Positions 52,060-60,866 of a DNA stretch of 64,000 nucleotides are shown piece by piece; the stretch's first letter is position 1, and every line of letters starts with the position of its first letter. The position numbers and the translations under genes were made by a program. Source of the stretch: Candidatus Borrelia undatumii (GTDB taxonomy: Bacteria > Spirochaetota > Spirochaetia > Borreliales > Borreliaceae); assembly GCF_020882015.2 (NCBI RefSeq), contig NZ_CP086555.2, forward strand, positions 248,001-312,000, given 5' to 3'. The notes below the pieces were generated by a model. That model had not been told where the DNA came from. It saw nothing but the letters and a program-made list of their open reading frames with translations, and made no database searches.

Positions 52060-52518
52060 CTAATTCTGCAATATCGACAGTGCATTCCTAAACATTGATT
52101 TACTGCTGTTAATAACAGCAGAATTTGCCTCGTAAGCACGAGAGGCGGATATCATATCCACCATTTCCTCAACAACATTAACGTTAGGAAGCTCTACATA
52201 CCCCTTTCGATCACCAAAATTTATTACATCAGGATGCGTCGGATCATACTTCAACCTCAAAGAAGCCTTATCTTTTTCAATACCCGCAACTCTCACTCCC
52301 TGCCCAATTCCATTATCAAGATACTCAGGTACGAAAGGACCCTTCCAATACGGATTCCTAACTCTTGGGGAAAAAATTACCCTCTGCCTCCTATAAGCCC
52401 CCCCCTCCGGAGTTCTAGTAGTTCCCACATTTGCAATATTATTTGAAATAACATCTATTCTTAACCTCTGCGCCGTCAGCCCTGTCGAGGCAGTATTAAT
52501 GCTTGAAAACAATCCCAT
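52060..52518 (-). CDS. flgC: proximal rod protein FlgC
   Basis: 152 residues. Rod signature near the N-terminus: GLFSSINTASTGLTAQRLRI with NNIANVGTTRTPEGGAYRRQ. The C-terminal tail VEEMVDMISASRAYEANSAV is the axial-protein heptad. FlgC forms the proximal rod with FlgB. A Gly/Thr insertion is present in the usual ANxxTP sequence (NVGTTRTPEG), as is common for FlgC. Lies 25 bases after flgB. Corresponds to BB0293. Confidence 0.96.
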   Translation of the reverse strand: MGLFSSINTASTGLTAQRLRIDVISNNIANVGTTRTPEGGAYRRQRVIFSPRVRNPYWKGPFVPEYLDNGIGQGVRVAGIEKDKASLRLKYDPTHPDVINFGDRKGYVELPNVNVVEEMVDMISASRAYEANSAVINSSKSMFRNALSILQN

Positions 52519-52543
52519 AAATTATACTCCTCAAGATAATAGC

Positions 52544-52951
52544 CTATTTTATTACAATATTCACACTTTTAAAATAATGAGTCTGAATATTTGCAAACAA
52601 GCCATACATCATCTGATTCTGAACAAGACTCTTAATCTCAGAATCAATATCGACGTTATTGCCATTATTATTAAAAGTAGAGGCATAATCAAGCATTCTA
52701 TGTGGCTTAATGTCTAAATATCCCAACTCCTTAACTCCGTCCAAATGCTTTTCACTGCCCTTTAATAAAGACAAAACGGGCGCGTTTTCACCCAAAATAG
52801 CTTGCTTAAGCTCAGACTCAAAAGTGACCCCACTCCTCTTAAAATTTGGAGTATCCACATTTGCAATGTTATCAGATATTACATCCTGCCTTAAACCCAG
52901 AACATCCAAGTATCTATGCGCCAAATCAACTGACCTTTCAAAATTAACCAA
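52544..52951 (-). CDS. flgB: proximal rod protein FlgB
   Basis: 135 residues from a TTG at 52951, which has AGAGG eight bases upstream. A TTG at 52975 also opens the frame but abuts its only SD-like sequence and adds residues not typical of FlgB. Signature: SVDLAHRYLDVLGLRQDVIS, then DNIANVDTPNFKRSGVTF. The ending VDIDSEIKSLVQNQMMYGLF is the family C-terminal helix. It heads the flagellar genes proper and directly follows hslU, about 31 bases away, so an operon promoter may lie in the end of hslU. Corresponds to BB0294. Confidence 0.93.
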   Translation of the reverse strand: MVNFERSVDLAHRYLDVLGLRQDVISDNIANVDTPNFKRSGVTFESELKQAILGENAPVLSLLKGSEKHLDGVKELGYLDIKPHRMLDYASTFNNNGNNVDIDSEIKSLVQNQMMYGLFANIQTHYFKSVNIVIK

Positions 52952-52982
52952 ATTAACACCCTCTACTTGAAACAACCTTCAA

Positions 52983-54323
52983 CTATATTATATAGTAATT
53001 TAAATCTTTTTTTTCCTTAATCTCTATTTTTTCATTAACATAATTCAAGTCTATTTCAATTTTTTTTAACTTGCTACCAGGAGCTTCAAAAAAAAGATCG
53101 GCAAGAAGTTTTTCCATAACCCCATGCAATCTTCTTGCCCCAAGATTTTCACCCTCAAGATTCATATTAAAAGTAAGCTCGGCTATTCTATCAATTGCCT
53201 CCTCACTGAACTTCAAGGTCAAACTATAGACCTTAAACATTTCAATGTACTGTTTTATTAAAGAATTTTTTGTTTCTTTTAGGATATTTTTAAAATCATC
53301 AATACTTAAACTCTTAAGCTCAACTTTGATTGGAAATCTACCCTGAAGTTCGGGTATTAAATCAGAAGGCTTTGATAAATTAAAAGCCCCAGCTGCAATA
53401 AATAAAATATGAGAAGTATCGATTATTCCGTATCTTGTATTAACTTTGGAACCTTCCACAATTGGCAATATATCTCTTTGAACTCCCTCTCTGGAAACGT
53501 CATTTCCACTCCTATTCTTAGTAGCTATCTTATCAATCTCATCGATAAAAATAATTCCCATATTCTCTACCCTTGATCTTGCAATCTCTACAATATTTTC
53601 ATTATCAACCAATTTTTCAAGTTCTTCAGCCAAAATAATTTCTCTAGCCTTTTTTACTTTTACTTCTCTCTTTTTTTTTCTATCAAATATACTATTAATC
53701 AATCCACCAAGGCTCATGTCAATCTCTTCAAAATTACCACCGGAAAATATCTCTATTGTAGAAACGGGCATTTTACCTAATACATAAATATCAATAAGAT
53801 TTTCATCAAGGGCTCCACTTCTTAATTGCTTCCTAAATTTATCTCTTACCTTTTTGCCAATCTCTTTCTCCTCTTCATTTTCAGGATCCTCAGGCGTTTT
53901 AAAAAGTTTATCAATTATTCTCTCCTCCGTACGCTTATTCGCCTCCTCACGCACAGAATCATACATTTCCTCTTTCACCATACTAACAGCGATGCTCATT
54001 AAATCCCGAACCATAGACTCAACATCACGTCCCACATAGCCCACCTCAGTATACTTCGTGGCCTCCACCTTAATAAAAGGAGCTTTAATGAGCCTCGAAA
54101 GCCTCCTTGCGATTTCGGTCTTACCAATTCCAGTCGAACCAATCATAATAATATTTTTAGGCATGACATCGTCTCTTATCTCTTTAGGAAGTCTAGATCT
54201 TATATATCTATTAACAAGCGCGATTGAGACTAACTTTTTAGCCTCAGCTTGTCCTATTATATACTTATCCAACTCTGCAACAATCTTTTTAGGAATTATG
54301 TCTTGCTTTTCAAATTTATCCAT
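52983..54323 (-). CDS. hslU: HslU ATPase of the HslUV protease
   Basis: 446 residues of the Clp/Hsp100 AAA+ class. Walker A is IMIGSTGIGKTEIARRL (Ser replaces the usual Pro), the GYVGRDVESMVRDL pore loop is intact, and Walker B is IIFIDEIDKIA. The I domain (about 110-240) is present. C-terminal sensor 2 region is GENLGARRLHGVMEKLLADL. It unfolds proteins and feeds them to HslV, whose gene overlaps by one base upstream. Corresponds to BB0295. Confidence 0.96.
   Translation of the reverse strand: MDKFEKQDIIPKKIVAELDKYIIGQAEAKKLVSIALVNRYIRSRLPKEIRDDVMPKNIIMIGSTGIGKTEIARRLSRLIKAPFIKVEATKYTEVGYVGRDVESMVRDLMSIAVSMVKEEMYDSVREEANKRTEERIIDKLFKTPEDPENEEEKEIGKKVRDKFRKQLRSGALDENLIDIYVLGKMPVSTIEIFSGGNFEEIDMSLGGLINSIFDRKKKREVKVKKAREIILAEELEKLVDNENIVEIARSRVENMGIIFIDEIDKIATKNRSGNDVSREGVQRDILPIVEGSKVNTRYGIIDTSHILFIAAGAFNLSKPSDLIPELQGRFPIKVELKSLSIDDFKNILKETKNSLIKQYIEMFKVYSLTLKFSEEAIDRIAELTFNMNLEGENLGARRLHGVMEKLLADLFFEAPGSKLKKIEIDLNYVNEKIEIKEKKDLNYYII
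52987..52992 (-). promoter_or_regulatory. possible -10 box for the flgB-led flagellar operon
   Basis: TATAAT on the minus strand in the last codons of hslU, about 36 bases before the chosen flgB start. No good -35 box is seen 16-18 bases upstream (GAAAAA at 53010-53015). The flgB operon of B. burgdorferi is, from memory, described as starting at a sigma70-type promoter, which is the main reason to list it. Confidence 0.3.
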
Positions 54324-54865
54324 TAACCAATCTCCTCAAGAACAATATTTGAATTCGTGTATATACACACTCTTGCTGCCACCTTTAAAGACTTAAAAGC
54401 AATTTCAACAGCGCTTAATTTTTTATCTTCCATGTAAGCAAGAGCTGCCGAATATGCATAATTCCCGCCACTGCCTATCGAGATGACATCCTCTTCGGGT
54501 TCAACGACATCACCAGTACCTGAAATCAATAAAATATTATCAGCATCTGCAACAAGCATCATTGCTTCAAGCTTGTGCAATATTCTGTCAGACCTCCAAT
54601 CTTTTGCAAGATCCACGGCAGCTCTTTTAATGTCAATAATCCCATCTTCTCTAGCTTTAATCTTCTCTTCAAATTTTTCAAAAAGAGTAATAGCATCAGA
54701 TGTTGAACCTGCAAACCCCGCCAAAATCTTGCCACTAAGTAATTTTCTTATCTTTATGGCATTGGACTTTAAAACAGTGTGACCAAAAGTCACCTGCCCA
54801 TCTGCTGCTACCACAGTCTTTCCCTTTCTTCTTATTGCAATTACTGTGGTCCCTTTAAAACTCAT
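54323..54865 (-). CDS. hslV: HslV peptidase subunit with N-terminal extension
   Basis: 180 residues. The proteasome-beta-like fold is shown by TTVIAIRRKGKTVVAADGQV and FGHTVLKSNAIKIRKL, and by the GSGGNYAYSAALAYM segment. E. coli HslV begins directly at the catalytic Thr after Met; here MSFKG precedes it, so the aligned Thr is T6. The start is secure because GGGGGT lies just upstream and no closer start fits. Either the propeptide is removed or Ser2 acts as N-terminal nucleophile, as reported for B. subtilis CodW. Lies eight bases after dprA. Corresponds to BB0296. Confidence 0.94.
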   Translation of the reverse strand: MSFKGTTVIAIRRKGKTVVAADGQVTFGHTVLKSNAIKIRKLLSGKILAGFAGSTSDAITLFEKFEEKIKAREDGIIDIKRAAVDLAKDWRSDRILHKLEAMMLVADADNILLISGTGDVVEPEEDVISIGSGGNYAYSAALAYMEDKKLSAVEIAFKSLKVAARVCIYTNSNIVLEEIG

Positions 54866-54873
54866 ACAACCCC

Positions 54874-55821
54874 CTATTTAGATATTTCATTCAACAATTC
54901 CTCAACAAGCATATTAGATACATCCTTACATTCAAAACAATCCCTAGGGTCATCGTTACTAATTTCAGGCTCATTATACTCAACACCAAGTATTTTATAA
55001 AGCTCTGATATTCCTTTAATCTCCTGGGCTCCACTTTCATACAAAGCTCTAGAACCCTCTCCGGAATAGTCAATATTGTATACATAAACATCAAGACCCA
55101 AATCAAGTCCAATATCGGCAGTAATTAAAGCACCAGACCTCATCGGTGCACAAGTTACAAAAACAGAATCTGAAAGTCCCGAAATTATTCTATTCCTCTT
55201 CGCAAAAAAATAATTATGTATTTTCTCGTAGGGCAAAGTTTCAGTAATTATTCCCTCTCCATTTTCTAAAATCTCGGAAACATATTTTCTATTTTGTTTT
55301 GGGTAGATATTACCAATATCCGTTGCAATAACAGCATATGTTTTTTTCTTTTCGCCTATTGCGCCAAGACGAGCCTCAATATCAGCGCCCACTGCAAATC
55401 CAGATATCACCTCAACATTATTTCTAACAAGATGAGACACTAGCTCCCTGATTCGCTTCGCCAAAGTCATACTGATCCGTCTTGATCCTACAACAGCCCA
55501 AGATACAGAAACAGAATCTGGAAGATTTCCTTTATAATAAATAGCAAACGGTGGATCGTAAACCCTTTCAAGTTTTAAAGGATAATCCCTATCTCCCAAA
55601 AGCGAAACTTTCGCTCCTACCCTATCAATAACCCTCTGCTGAAGCTCTACCAATTTCAAATCCGGAAGTTTATGTACTTTTCTGAAATCTCTGGATAAAT
55701 AACAAAAAATATCACTTAAGGTCAATTTAAAAACATCGCCCAAGTCAAAATTACTAAAAATTCTAAGTTTCTCTCTACCCTTTAAAAATTTCAAATTATC
55801 AATATAAAGTAATTTAATCAT
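54874..55821 (-). CDS. dprA: DprA/Smf-family DNA-processing protein
   Basis: 315 residues. The Rossmann-like core is recognised by AVVGSRRISMTLAKRIRELV, VISGFAVGADIEARLGAI, NIYPKQNRKYVSEIL, FAKRNRIISGLSD and APMRSGALITADIGLDLGLD. DprA binds ssDNA and loads RecA, mainly in natural transformation. In most members the segment after SGxAxG reads IDxxAH; here it is ADIEAR, so the usual His is lost. Borrelia is not known to be naturally competent, so another role in recombination is likely. It can be read together with the RecO-like and RecJ genes in this window. Corresponds to BB0297. Confidence 0.88.
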   Translation of the reverse strand: MIKLLYIDNLKFLKGREKLRIFSNFDLGDVFKLTLSDIFCYLSRDFRKVHKLPDLKLVELQQRVIDRVGAKVSLLGDRDYPLKLERVYDPPFAIYYKGNLPDSVSVSWAVVGSRRISMTLAKRIRELVSHLVRNNVEVISGFAVGADIEARLGAIGEKKKTYAVIATDIGNIYPKQNRKYVSEILENGEGIITETLPYEKIHNYFFAKRNRIISGLSDSVFVTCAPMRSGALITADIGLDLGLDVYVYNIDYSGEGSRALYESGAQEIKGISELYKILGVEYNEPEISNDDPRDCFECKDVSNMLVEELLNEISK

Positions 55822-55825
55822 AAAA

Positions 55826-56515
55826 CTACTTAAAATTACTTATCACTCTATTGACTCCCTCTATTTGCTCCTCCGTTAAAGCCTTAGTTTTTGCCTTTTC
55901 ATAAAATAGCAAAGCATTACTAAAATCACCAAGAGCATAGTAATTCGAACCCCTTAACATAAAAAATTCAAAATAACTCTCTCCCATAGCTTCAAGCCTA
56001 CTTAAATATTCCCTAGCATCCACTTGCTTATCAAGATCATAAACATACATAGTAGAGATAGAAAAAAGTGCTTTTTTAAAATCACTTTTAATAGAAAGAG
56101 ATTTTAAAAAAGAACGCTCCGCAAGATTTAAATATTCCTCAATCTTTTCTCTGCTCTTTATCTCTTTAGCCAAATTATAAGAAGATACTCCCACATAAAA
56201 ATGAGACAAATGATTATCCGGGCCATATTCCAAATTTTTATTAAAATACTCAATGGCAGGTCCATATTGACCAAGCTTAATAAGCTCAAGCCCGATCAAG
56301 CTAAAAAATCTAGACTTTTTATCAATGGAATTTAACAAACTTAAAATATTTTTTTCCTCTCTATCAATGAACTCCTTATAAACTTCAATCTTTTCTAAAG
56401 GGCCTCCTCCAGCTATATCTATTTCCCTTATCCTGAGCCCAAGATTGACCTTCTCTTTAGCTCCATCCCCACAAGAGATCAACAAAAATAACAAGAAAGG
56501 CACCAATTTTCTCAT
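55826..56515 (-). CDS. TPR lipoprotein
   Basis: 229 residues. Signal with lipobox: LVPFLLFLLIS then Cys15, so a lipoprotein. Helical repeats of TPR type follow at about 85-220 (YGPAIEYFNKNLEYGPDNHL and FSNALLFYEKAKTKALTEEQ). It starts right after the ftsZ stop with no gap and precedes dprA by four bases, so it is fully embedded in the division-gene transcript. It may scaffold periplasmic wall enzymes; no specific partner can be read. Corresponds to BB0298. Confidence 0.8.
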   Translation of the reverse strand: MRKLVPFLLFLLISCGDGAKEKVNLGLRIREIDIAGGGPLEKIEVYKEFIDREEKNILSLLNSIDKKSRFFSLIGLELIKLGQYGPAIEYFNKNLEYGPDNHLSHFYVGVSSYNLAKEIKSREKIEEYLNLAERSFLKSLSIKSDFKKALFSISTMYVYDLDKQVDAREYLSRLEAMGESYFEFFMLRGSNYYALGDFSNALLFYEKAKTKALTEEQIEGVNRVISNFK

Positions 56516-57712
56516 TCAATCATCGCTACTTTTTTTATTTAAATTTCTCAAAAATGTCGGAACATCAATGTCATCCTCAAAATAGTTAGCATTTTTGGAT
56601 TTTGCTATAAAGTTGTCATTTATCCCATAAGCATTCCCCACGTTATCCTGACTTCCTGACATCAAACTATCAAACTCTTTTGAACTTAAAGTATTGCTTT
56701 CAACTACGCCAGACAATTCTTTTTGCTTTTTAGAAGAAAATCCAGTGGCAACAACAGTAACATAAATTTCATCATCAAGGTTTGAATTAATAGCATGCCC
56801 ATAAATAACAGTAGCCTCATCATCAACACTAGCAGTAATTATTCCCATAATCTCTTCAAGCTCAAGCAATGAGAAATCCTCCCCTCCCGTTACATTAACA
56901 AGAAGCCCCTTAGACCCTTCAATCCTAACTTCTTCAAGCAAGGGATTACTGATGGCAGAAGTAGCTGCATCAACTGCTCTATTCTCTCCCTTACCGTAAC
57001 CAATACCCATTAAAGCATCACCCTGACCCTGCATAATACTCTTAACATCAGCAAAGTCAATATTAACCTCCCCATGCTCAATAATAAGACCAGCAATCCC
57101 TTGGACGCCCATCCTTAAAACATCATCTGCTCTTTTAAAGGCATCTTTGATAGTAGTTCGCTTATCAACAACAGTCAAAAGTTTTTGATTTGGAATAATT
57201 ATCAAAGTGTCAACGGATTTTCGTAAATTATTTATTCCCTGCTCAGCAAGTCGCATTTTTTTAGGCCCCTCAAATTTGAAAGGTTTAGTAACAACCCCAA
57301 CAGTCAAAATTCCAAGTTCTTTTGCCACCTGTGCAATCACAGGGGCAGCTCCCGTTCCAGTTCCCCCGCCCATTCCAGCAGTAATAAACACCATATCAGC
57401 GCCTGCTAAGTGATTTTTAATAATATCAATATCCTCTTCCGCCGCCGCCTGACCGATCTCAGGTTTCCCGCCAGCGCCAAGCCCCGCAGTAACCTTAGCC
57501 CCAAGAGCAATTTTTATTGGAGCAATAGAAGTTTGAAGCGCCTGAAGATCAGTATTTGCCACAATAAATTCAACATCTCTTACTCCATATTCAATCATAC
57601 GATTAACAGCATTACTACCGCCTCCACCAGCGCCAATTACTTTAAGAACCGTAGGATTTGCAGCAGAATCAAACCTCCTTGAATGACTGTCAATAATGTT
57701 ATAATCTTTCAT
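56516..57712 (-). CDS. ftsZ: cell-division GTPase FtsZ
   Basis: 398 residues from ATG at 57712, which has GGAGG seven bases upstream; the frame is open further (to 57757) but the extra residues are not family-like. Tubulin signature [11 protein letters not shown] (G-box) is preceded by [17 protein letters not shown]7-loop residues [20 protein letters not shown] are conserved. The C-terminal peptide [18 protein letters not shown] matches the FtsA/ZipA-binding tail (D-P-xFL-R). It forms the Z ring. Gene order ftsA-ftsZ is standard. Corresponds to BB0299. Confidence 0.97.
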   Translation of the reverse strand: MKDYNIIDSHSRRFDSAANPTVLKVIGAGGGGSNAVNRMIEYGVRDVEFIVANTDLQALQTSIAPIKIALGAKVTAGLGAGGKPEIGQAAAEEDIDIIKNHLAGADMVFITAGMGGGTGTGAAPVIAQVAKELGILTVGVVTKPFKFEGPKKMRLAEQGINNLRKSVDTLIIIPNQKLLTVVDKRTTIKDAFKRADDVLRMGVQGIAGLIIEHGEVNIDFADVKSIMQGQGDALMGIGYGKGENRAVDAATSAISNPLLEEVRIEGSKGLLVNVTGGEDFSLLELEEIMGIITASVDDEATVIYGHAINSNLDDEIYVTVVATGFSSKKQKELSGVVESNTLSSKEFDSLMSGSQDNVGNAYGINDNFIAKSKNANYFEDDIDVPTFLRNLNKKSSDD

Positions 57713-57732
57713 TAAATTTCCTCCATGGCTGG

Positions 57733-58974
57733 TCAAAACCACTCTTTTAAAAACCAACCTTTCAATTTTGAAGATATTTTGTTTTGCTTCTTGGATTTAT
57801 TATTTCCCTTCTTTAATTTGTTGAATTTTTGCTGTTCATGCTTATAAAGAACAAGACCAAGTGCTGAGGCAAACTTAGGATCAACATATTCCTCGCTTAC
57901 CCCATTAATATTCATTGGAAATCCTATTCTTGATGGGTAATTAAACACCTCTTCCATTAAACTAGAAATACCAGGGAATAATGCGCCTCCACCTGTTAAA
58001 ACAATCCCTCCATTGATCCTGTTATAAAGCCCTCTCTTTATTACCTCAACTTTAATCATTTCAAAAATTTCACTTAACCTTGAATTAATAATAACAGCTA
58101 ATTCTTTTCTACTCTTCTCCTGCGGGGGTCTAGTTCCAAGATTAGGAATAACAACACTCTCCATTTGGCTTTCAAGAACAGAAATATGAGCAACTCCCGC
58201 CGTTATTTTAATATTCTCAGCAACATCCTCTGGCACCTTCCAAACCTGGGCAATGTCAAGAGTCACTCTGTTTGCACCAATAGGAACTACACCTGTATAA
58301 TAAGGAGAACCATCAATATAAAGAATTACATCTGTAGTCCCTTTCCCCATATCAATAAACAAAACTCCCATTTCTCTCTCTTCTTTAGACAAAGTGGCAT
58401 ATGACGATGCTAAACTCCCAAGAACAATCTCATCAACAGTAAACCCAGCACGATTTACACATCTAACCAAATTTTGACTTGAAGAGCTAGAACCCGTAAT
58501 AATATGCACCTCGCCCTCAAGACGAATTCCCATCATATCTATTGGATTCTTTATATGAGGGATCCCATCTACAATAAATTCCTGAGGAACTACATGCAAA
58601 ATCTCCCTATCCATCGGAATCACAATAGCTTTAGCCGCCTCAATAACACGACCAACATCTTCCTCATTAATCTCCCTGGTTTTTGAATTTATCGCAACAA
58701 CTCCACGAGAATTAGTGCCCTCAATACTACTACCTGACATAGAAACAGAAAGAGTAGAAATATCACACCCAGAAATGAGTTCTGCAGCTTCAATAGAATT
58801 AGAAATCGAATCAAGCGCTGCCTCAATGTTTATAAGAACTCCCTTCCTAACACCCCTTGATATACTAGTGCCTATTCCAACTATCTCCAGTTGGTTATTC
58901 AAATTGATCTCAGCAACAACAGTGCAAATCTTTGAAGTCCCAACGTCCAACCCTACCATCAAGTTCCTAGACAC
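57733..58974 (-). CDS. ftsA: actin-like division protein FtsA
   Basis: 413 residues from GTG at 58974, with AGGAG seven bases upstream and overlapping the ftsQ stop (TAGTG). Actin-fold motifs: [32 protein letters not shown] (phosphate 2), [12 protein letters not shown] (adenosine). The C-terminal [11 protein letters not shown] is the amphipathic membrane-targeting helix. It tethers FtsZ filaments to the membrane. An internal ATG at 58959 is a weaker alternative start. Corresponds to BB0300. Confidence 0.96.
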   Translation of the reverse strand: MSRNLMVGLDVGTSKICTVVAEINLNNQLEIVGIGTSISRGVRKGVLINIEAALDSISNSIEAAELISGCDISTLSVSMSGSSIEGTNSRGVVAINSKTREINEEDVGRVIEAAKAIVIPMDREILHVVPQEFIVDGIPHIKNPIDMMGIRLEGEVHIITGSSSSSQNLVRCVNRAGFTVDEIVLGSLASSYATLSKEEREMGVLFIDMGKGTTDVILYIDGSPYYTGVVPIGANRVTLDIAQVWKVPEDVAENIKITAGVAHISVLESQMESVVIPNLGTRPPQEKSRKELAVIINSRLSEIFEMIKVEVIKRGLYNRINGGIVLTGGGALFPGISSLMEEVFNYPSRIGFPMNINGVSEEYVDPKFASALGLVLYKHEQQKFNKLKKGNNKSKKQNKISSKLKGWFLKEWF

Positions 58975-59717
58975 TAATCTTCTCCTAACAAAATGATATC
59001 ACCACTTCTTAAATCAATAGTATCAGAGCTCCCCTTAAGCAAATTAGATATCACTAATACCCTATTTATCGAACCTATTAAGCTCATATCAGCAGTTATT
59101 AATATCTCATTATATATATTTTTCATATACAAAGTTATCTTGTAATCGTAGAAATTCAATTTTAAAAAATTGATCTCCGATACTAGATTATACAAAGTAT
59201 TGTGATTTATTTTAATATAATCGAGTTTCTTTACAACAGAAACCATCCTATCTTCTAAAAAATCGCCTACTTCGTTATCGTTTAGGCGCAGTCCACTGAT
59301 TATGGGCAGGTCATAAATTAAATCTTTACGCTTCTCCAGAACTACACCATCTGAATCAATAAAATAATAAACAAAGACACCATCGATATTTTCATAAGCA
59401 ACAACAACTGGAATTCTTTTTTCAATATTAATGCTAATTTTATTAGGAAATTTAAGTTCCACCTTGACATTCTTTACTCTTAAATCTTTCTTAATATTTG
59501 CCTCATAAGCAATAGTATCAGCTTCATAATAGTAAGTATTAGGCTTAATACCTGAAATTTTTATTATATCTTCTTGAGAAATGTGAATGCCTTCATTAAA
59601 GCTAATATACCTGATTAAAAAATAAGGTGAAACAAAAATAATAAAAACAACCTCAAACAATATAAAAGAAATCACTATATATAGGTAAGCTAATAAAAAT
59701 TTTTTATAAACCGTCAT
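58974..59717 (-). CDS. ftsQ: cell-division protein FtsQ/DivIB
   Basis: 247 residues from ATG at 59717 (a TTG at 59723 opens the frame; no clear SD for either). A short basic cytoplasmic tail, one TM helix (about 9-32, YLYIVISFILFEVVFIIFVS), a POTRA domain (EGIHISQEDIIKISGIKPNT and ANIKKDLRVKNVKVELKFPN, with IEKRIPVVVAYE), and a beta-rich C-terminus. It links early and late divisome proteins. Sequence divergence is high, as usual for FtsQ; order ftsW-ftsQ-ftsA-ftsZ supports it. Corresponds to BB0301. Confidence 0.88.
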   Translation of the reverse strand: MTVYKKFLLAYLYIVISFILFEVVFIIFVSPYFLIRYISFNEGIHISQEDIIKISGIKPNTYYYEADTIAYEANIKKDLRVKNVKVELKFPNKISINIEKRIPVVVAYENIDGVFVYYFIDSDGVVLEKRKDLIYDLPIISGLRLNDNEVGDFLEDRMVSVVKKLDYIKINHNTLYNLVSEINFLKLNFYDYKITLYMKNIYNEILITADMSLIGSINRVLVISNLLKGSSDTIDLRSGDIILLGED

Positions 59718-59755
59718 ATTCAAGACTGAATTGATTCTTCCATGGTGCCCATAAC

Positions 59756-60850
59756 TTATCCACCCTCAACATCTCTGGCAACGTTTGCAATCAACCCAGC
59801 AAGTGCCATTGTGACAACAATAGAAGAACCACCTGATGAAAAAAATGGCAAGTTTATTCCTGTAGGAGGCAAAAGACCAACTGCAATTAAAATATTCATA
59901 ATACTTTGAAGAAAGATTACAAGACTTGAAATGAAGGCAATAAAAAATTTAAACCTATCCCTAGCGTAAATGGCAACAAAATATCCAAGGTAGAAAAATA
60001 AAAAAAACAGCACAATTGCAATACAAACCCCTAAAAACCCCAATTCCTCTCCAAGAACTGAAAAAATAAAATCAGAATTAGCCTCCGGAAGCTTTCCAAG
60101 TTTTACCTCTCCCATGCCAAGCCCCTTGCCCCATATACCTCCACTTTTTAAGGCATTAAGAGATGCAATTATCTGATATCCCTTTCCCGAGGGATCCTCA
60201 TAAGGATTTAAGAACGCAAAAATCCTAGCAACCCTGTAAGGCTCAAACATCAAAAAAAGAACAGAAATTGGCAAAAATGTAAACAAAATAGAAAACATAT
60301 ATCCAACTGCCATCTCAGAAACAAATAAGACAATAAAAAAAAGAATAGCAAAATAAATGGCTGTCGAGTAATCATTTTGTAGGATTATAAGCAACCAAAA
60401 ACCAGAAAAAATTAGCATAGGTTTAATCCAATAAGAAATATTATTGTCCGTTTTTAGTCTAAACTTACTCAAATAACTTGAAAGATATATTGTAAAGGAT
60501 AACTTAAAAATCTCTGAGGGCTGTATGCTAATTCCTCCTAAAAATATCCATCTTTTTGCTCCAGAAATACTGGGAGACAGGAAGGTCACCAAAACCAATG
60601 CAAAGGTTATAAGCAATACAAGAGACACTATTTTTCTTAAAAAATCTAGAGAAATTCTTTCAAAAACAAAAAATACAATAAAACTCAAAAAAAGATACTT
60701 AAGGCGTATTAAAAACAAAAAATTAGGATCTCCTGTAAGCTCCAAACTTAAAAAGAACGAAGATGTATAAAACACAATAAGTCCATAAGAAACAAGCGAC
60801 CATAAAACAAGCAAATAATATCTTTTAATCAAACTCTTATCTATAAACAT
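59756..60850 (-). CDS. ftsW: SEDS-family glycosyltransferase FtsW
   Basis: 364 residues with about ten TM segments. SEDS motifs: GISIQPSEIFKLSFTIYLSS (the PSE/KxS region), GSGIWGKGLGMGEVKLGKLP-like SGGIWGKGLGMGEVKLGKLP and SDFIFSVLGEELGFLG, then LPPTGINLPFFSSGGSS. FtsW polymerises lipid II at the septum with its class B PBP, whose gene is not in this window. RodA is the paralog; gene order between mraY and ftsQ supports FtsW. Corresponds to BB0302. Confidence 0.93.
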   Translation of the reverse strand: MFIDKSLIKRYYLLVLWSLVSYGLIVFYTSSFFLSLELTGDPNFLFLIRLKYLFLSFIVFFVFERISLDFLRKIVSLVLLITFALVLVTFLSPSISGAKRWIFLGGISIQPSEIFKLSFTIYLSSYLSKFRLKTDNNISYWIKPMLIFSGFWLLIILQNDYSTAIYFAILFFIVLFVSEMAVGYMFSILFTFLPISVLFLMFEPYRVARIFAFLNPYEDPSGKGYQIIASLNALKSGGIWGKGLGMGEVKLGKLPEANSDFIFSVLGEELGFLGVCIAIVLFFLFFYLGYFVAIYARDRFKFFIAFISSLVIFLQSIMNILIAVGLLPPTGINLPFFSSGGSSIVVTMALAGLIANVARDVEGG

Positions 60851-60866
60851 GGTAATAAATTTTAAC

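Noticed and set aside
57713-57757. Longer ftsZ reading from 57757
   Set aside because: It would run into the ftsA end, and the ATG at 57712 has a GGAGG SD and the conserved FtsZ N-terminus.
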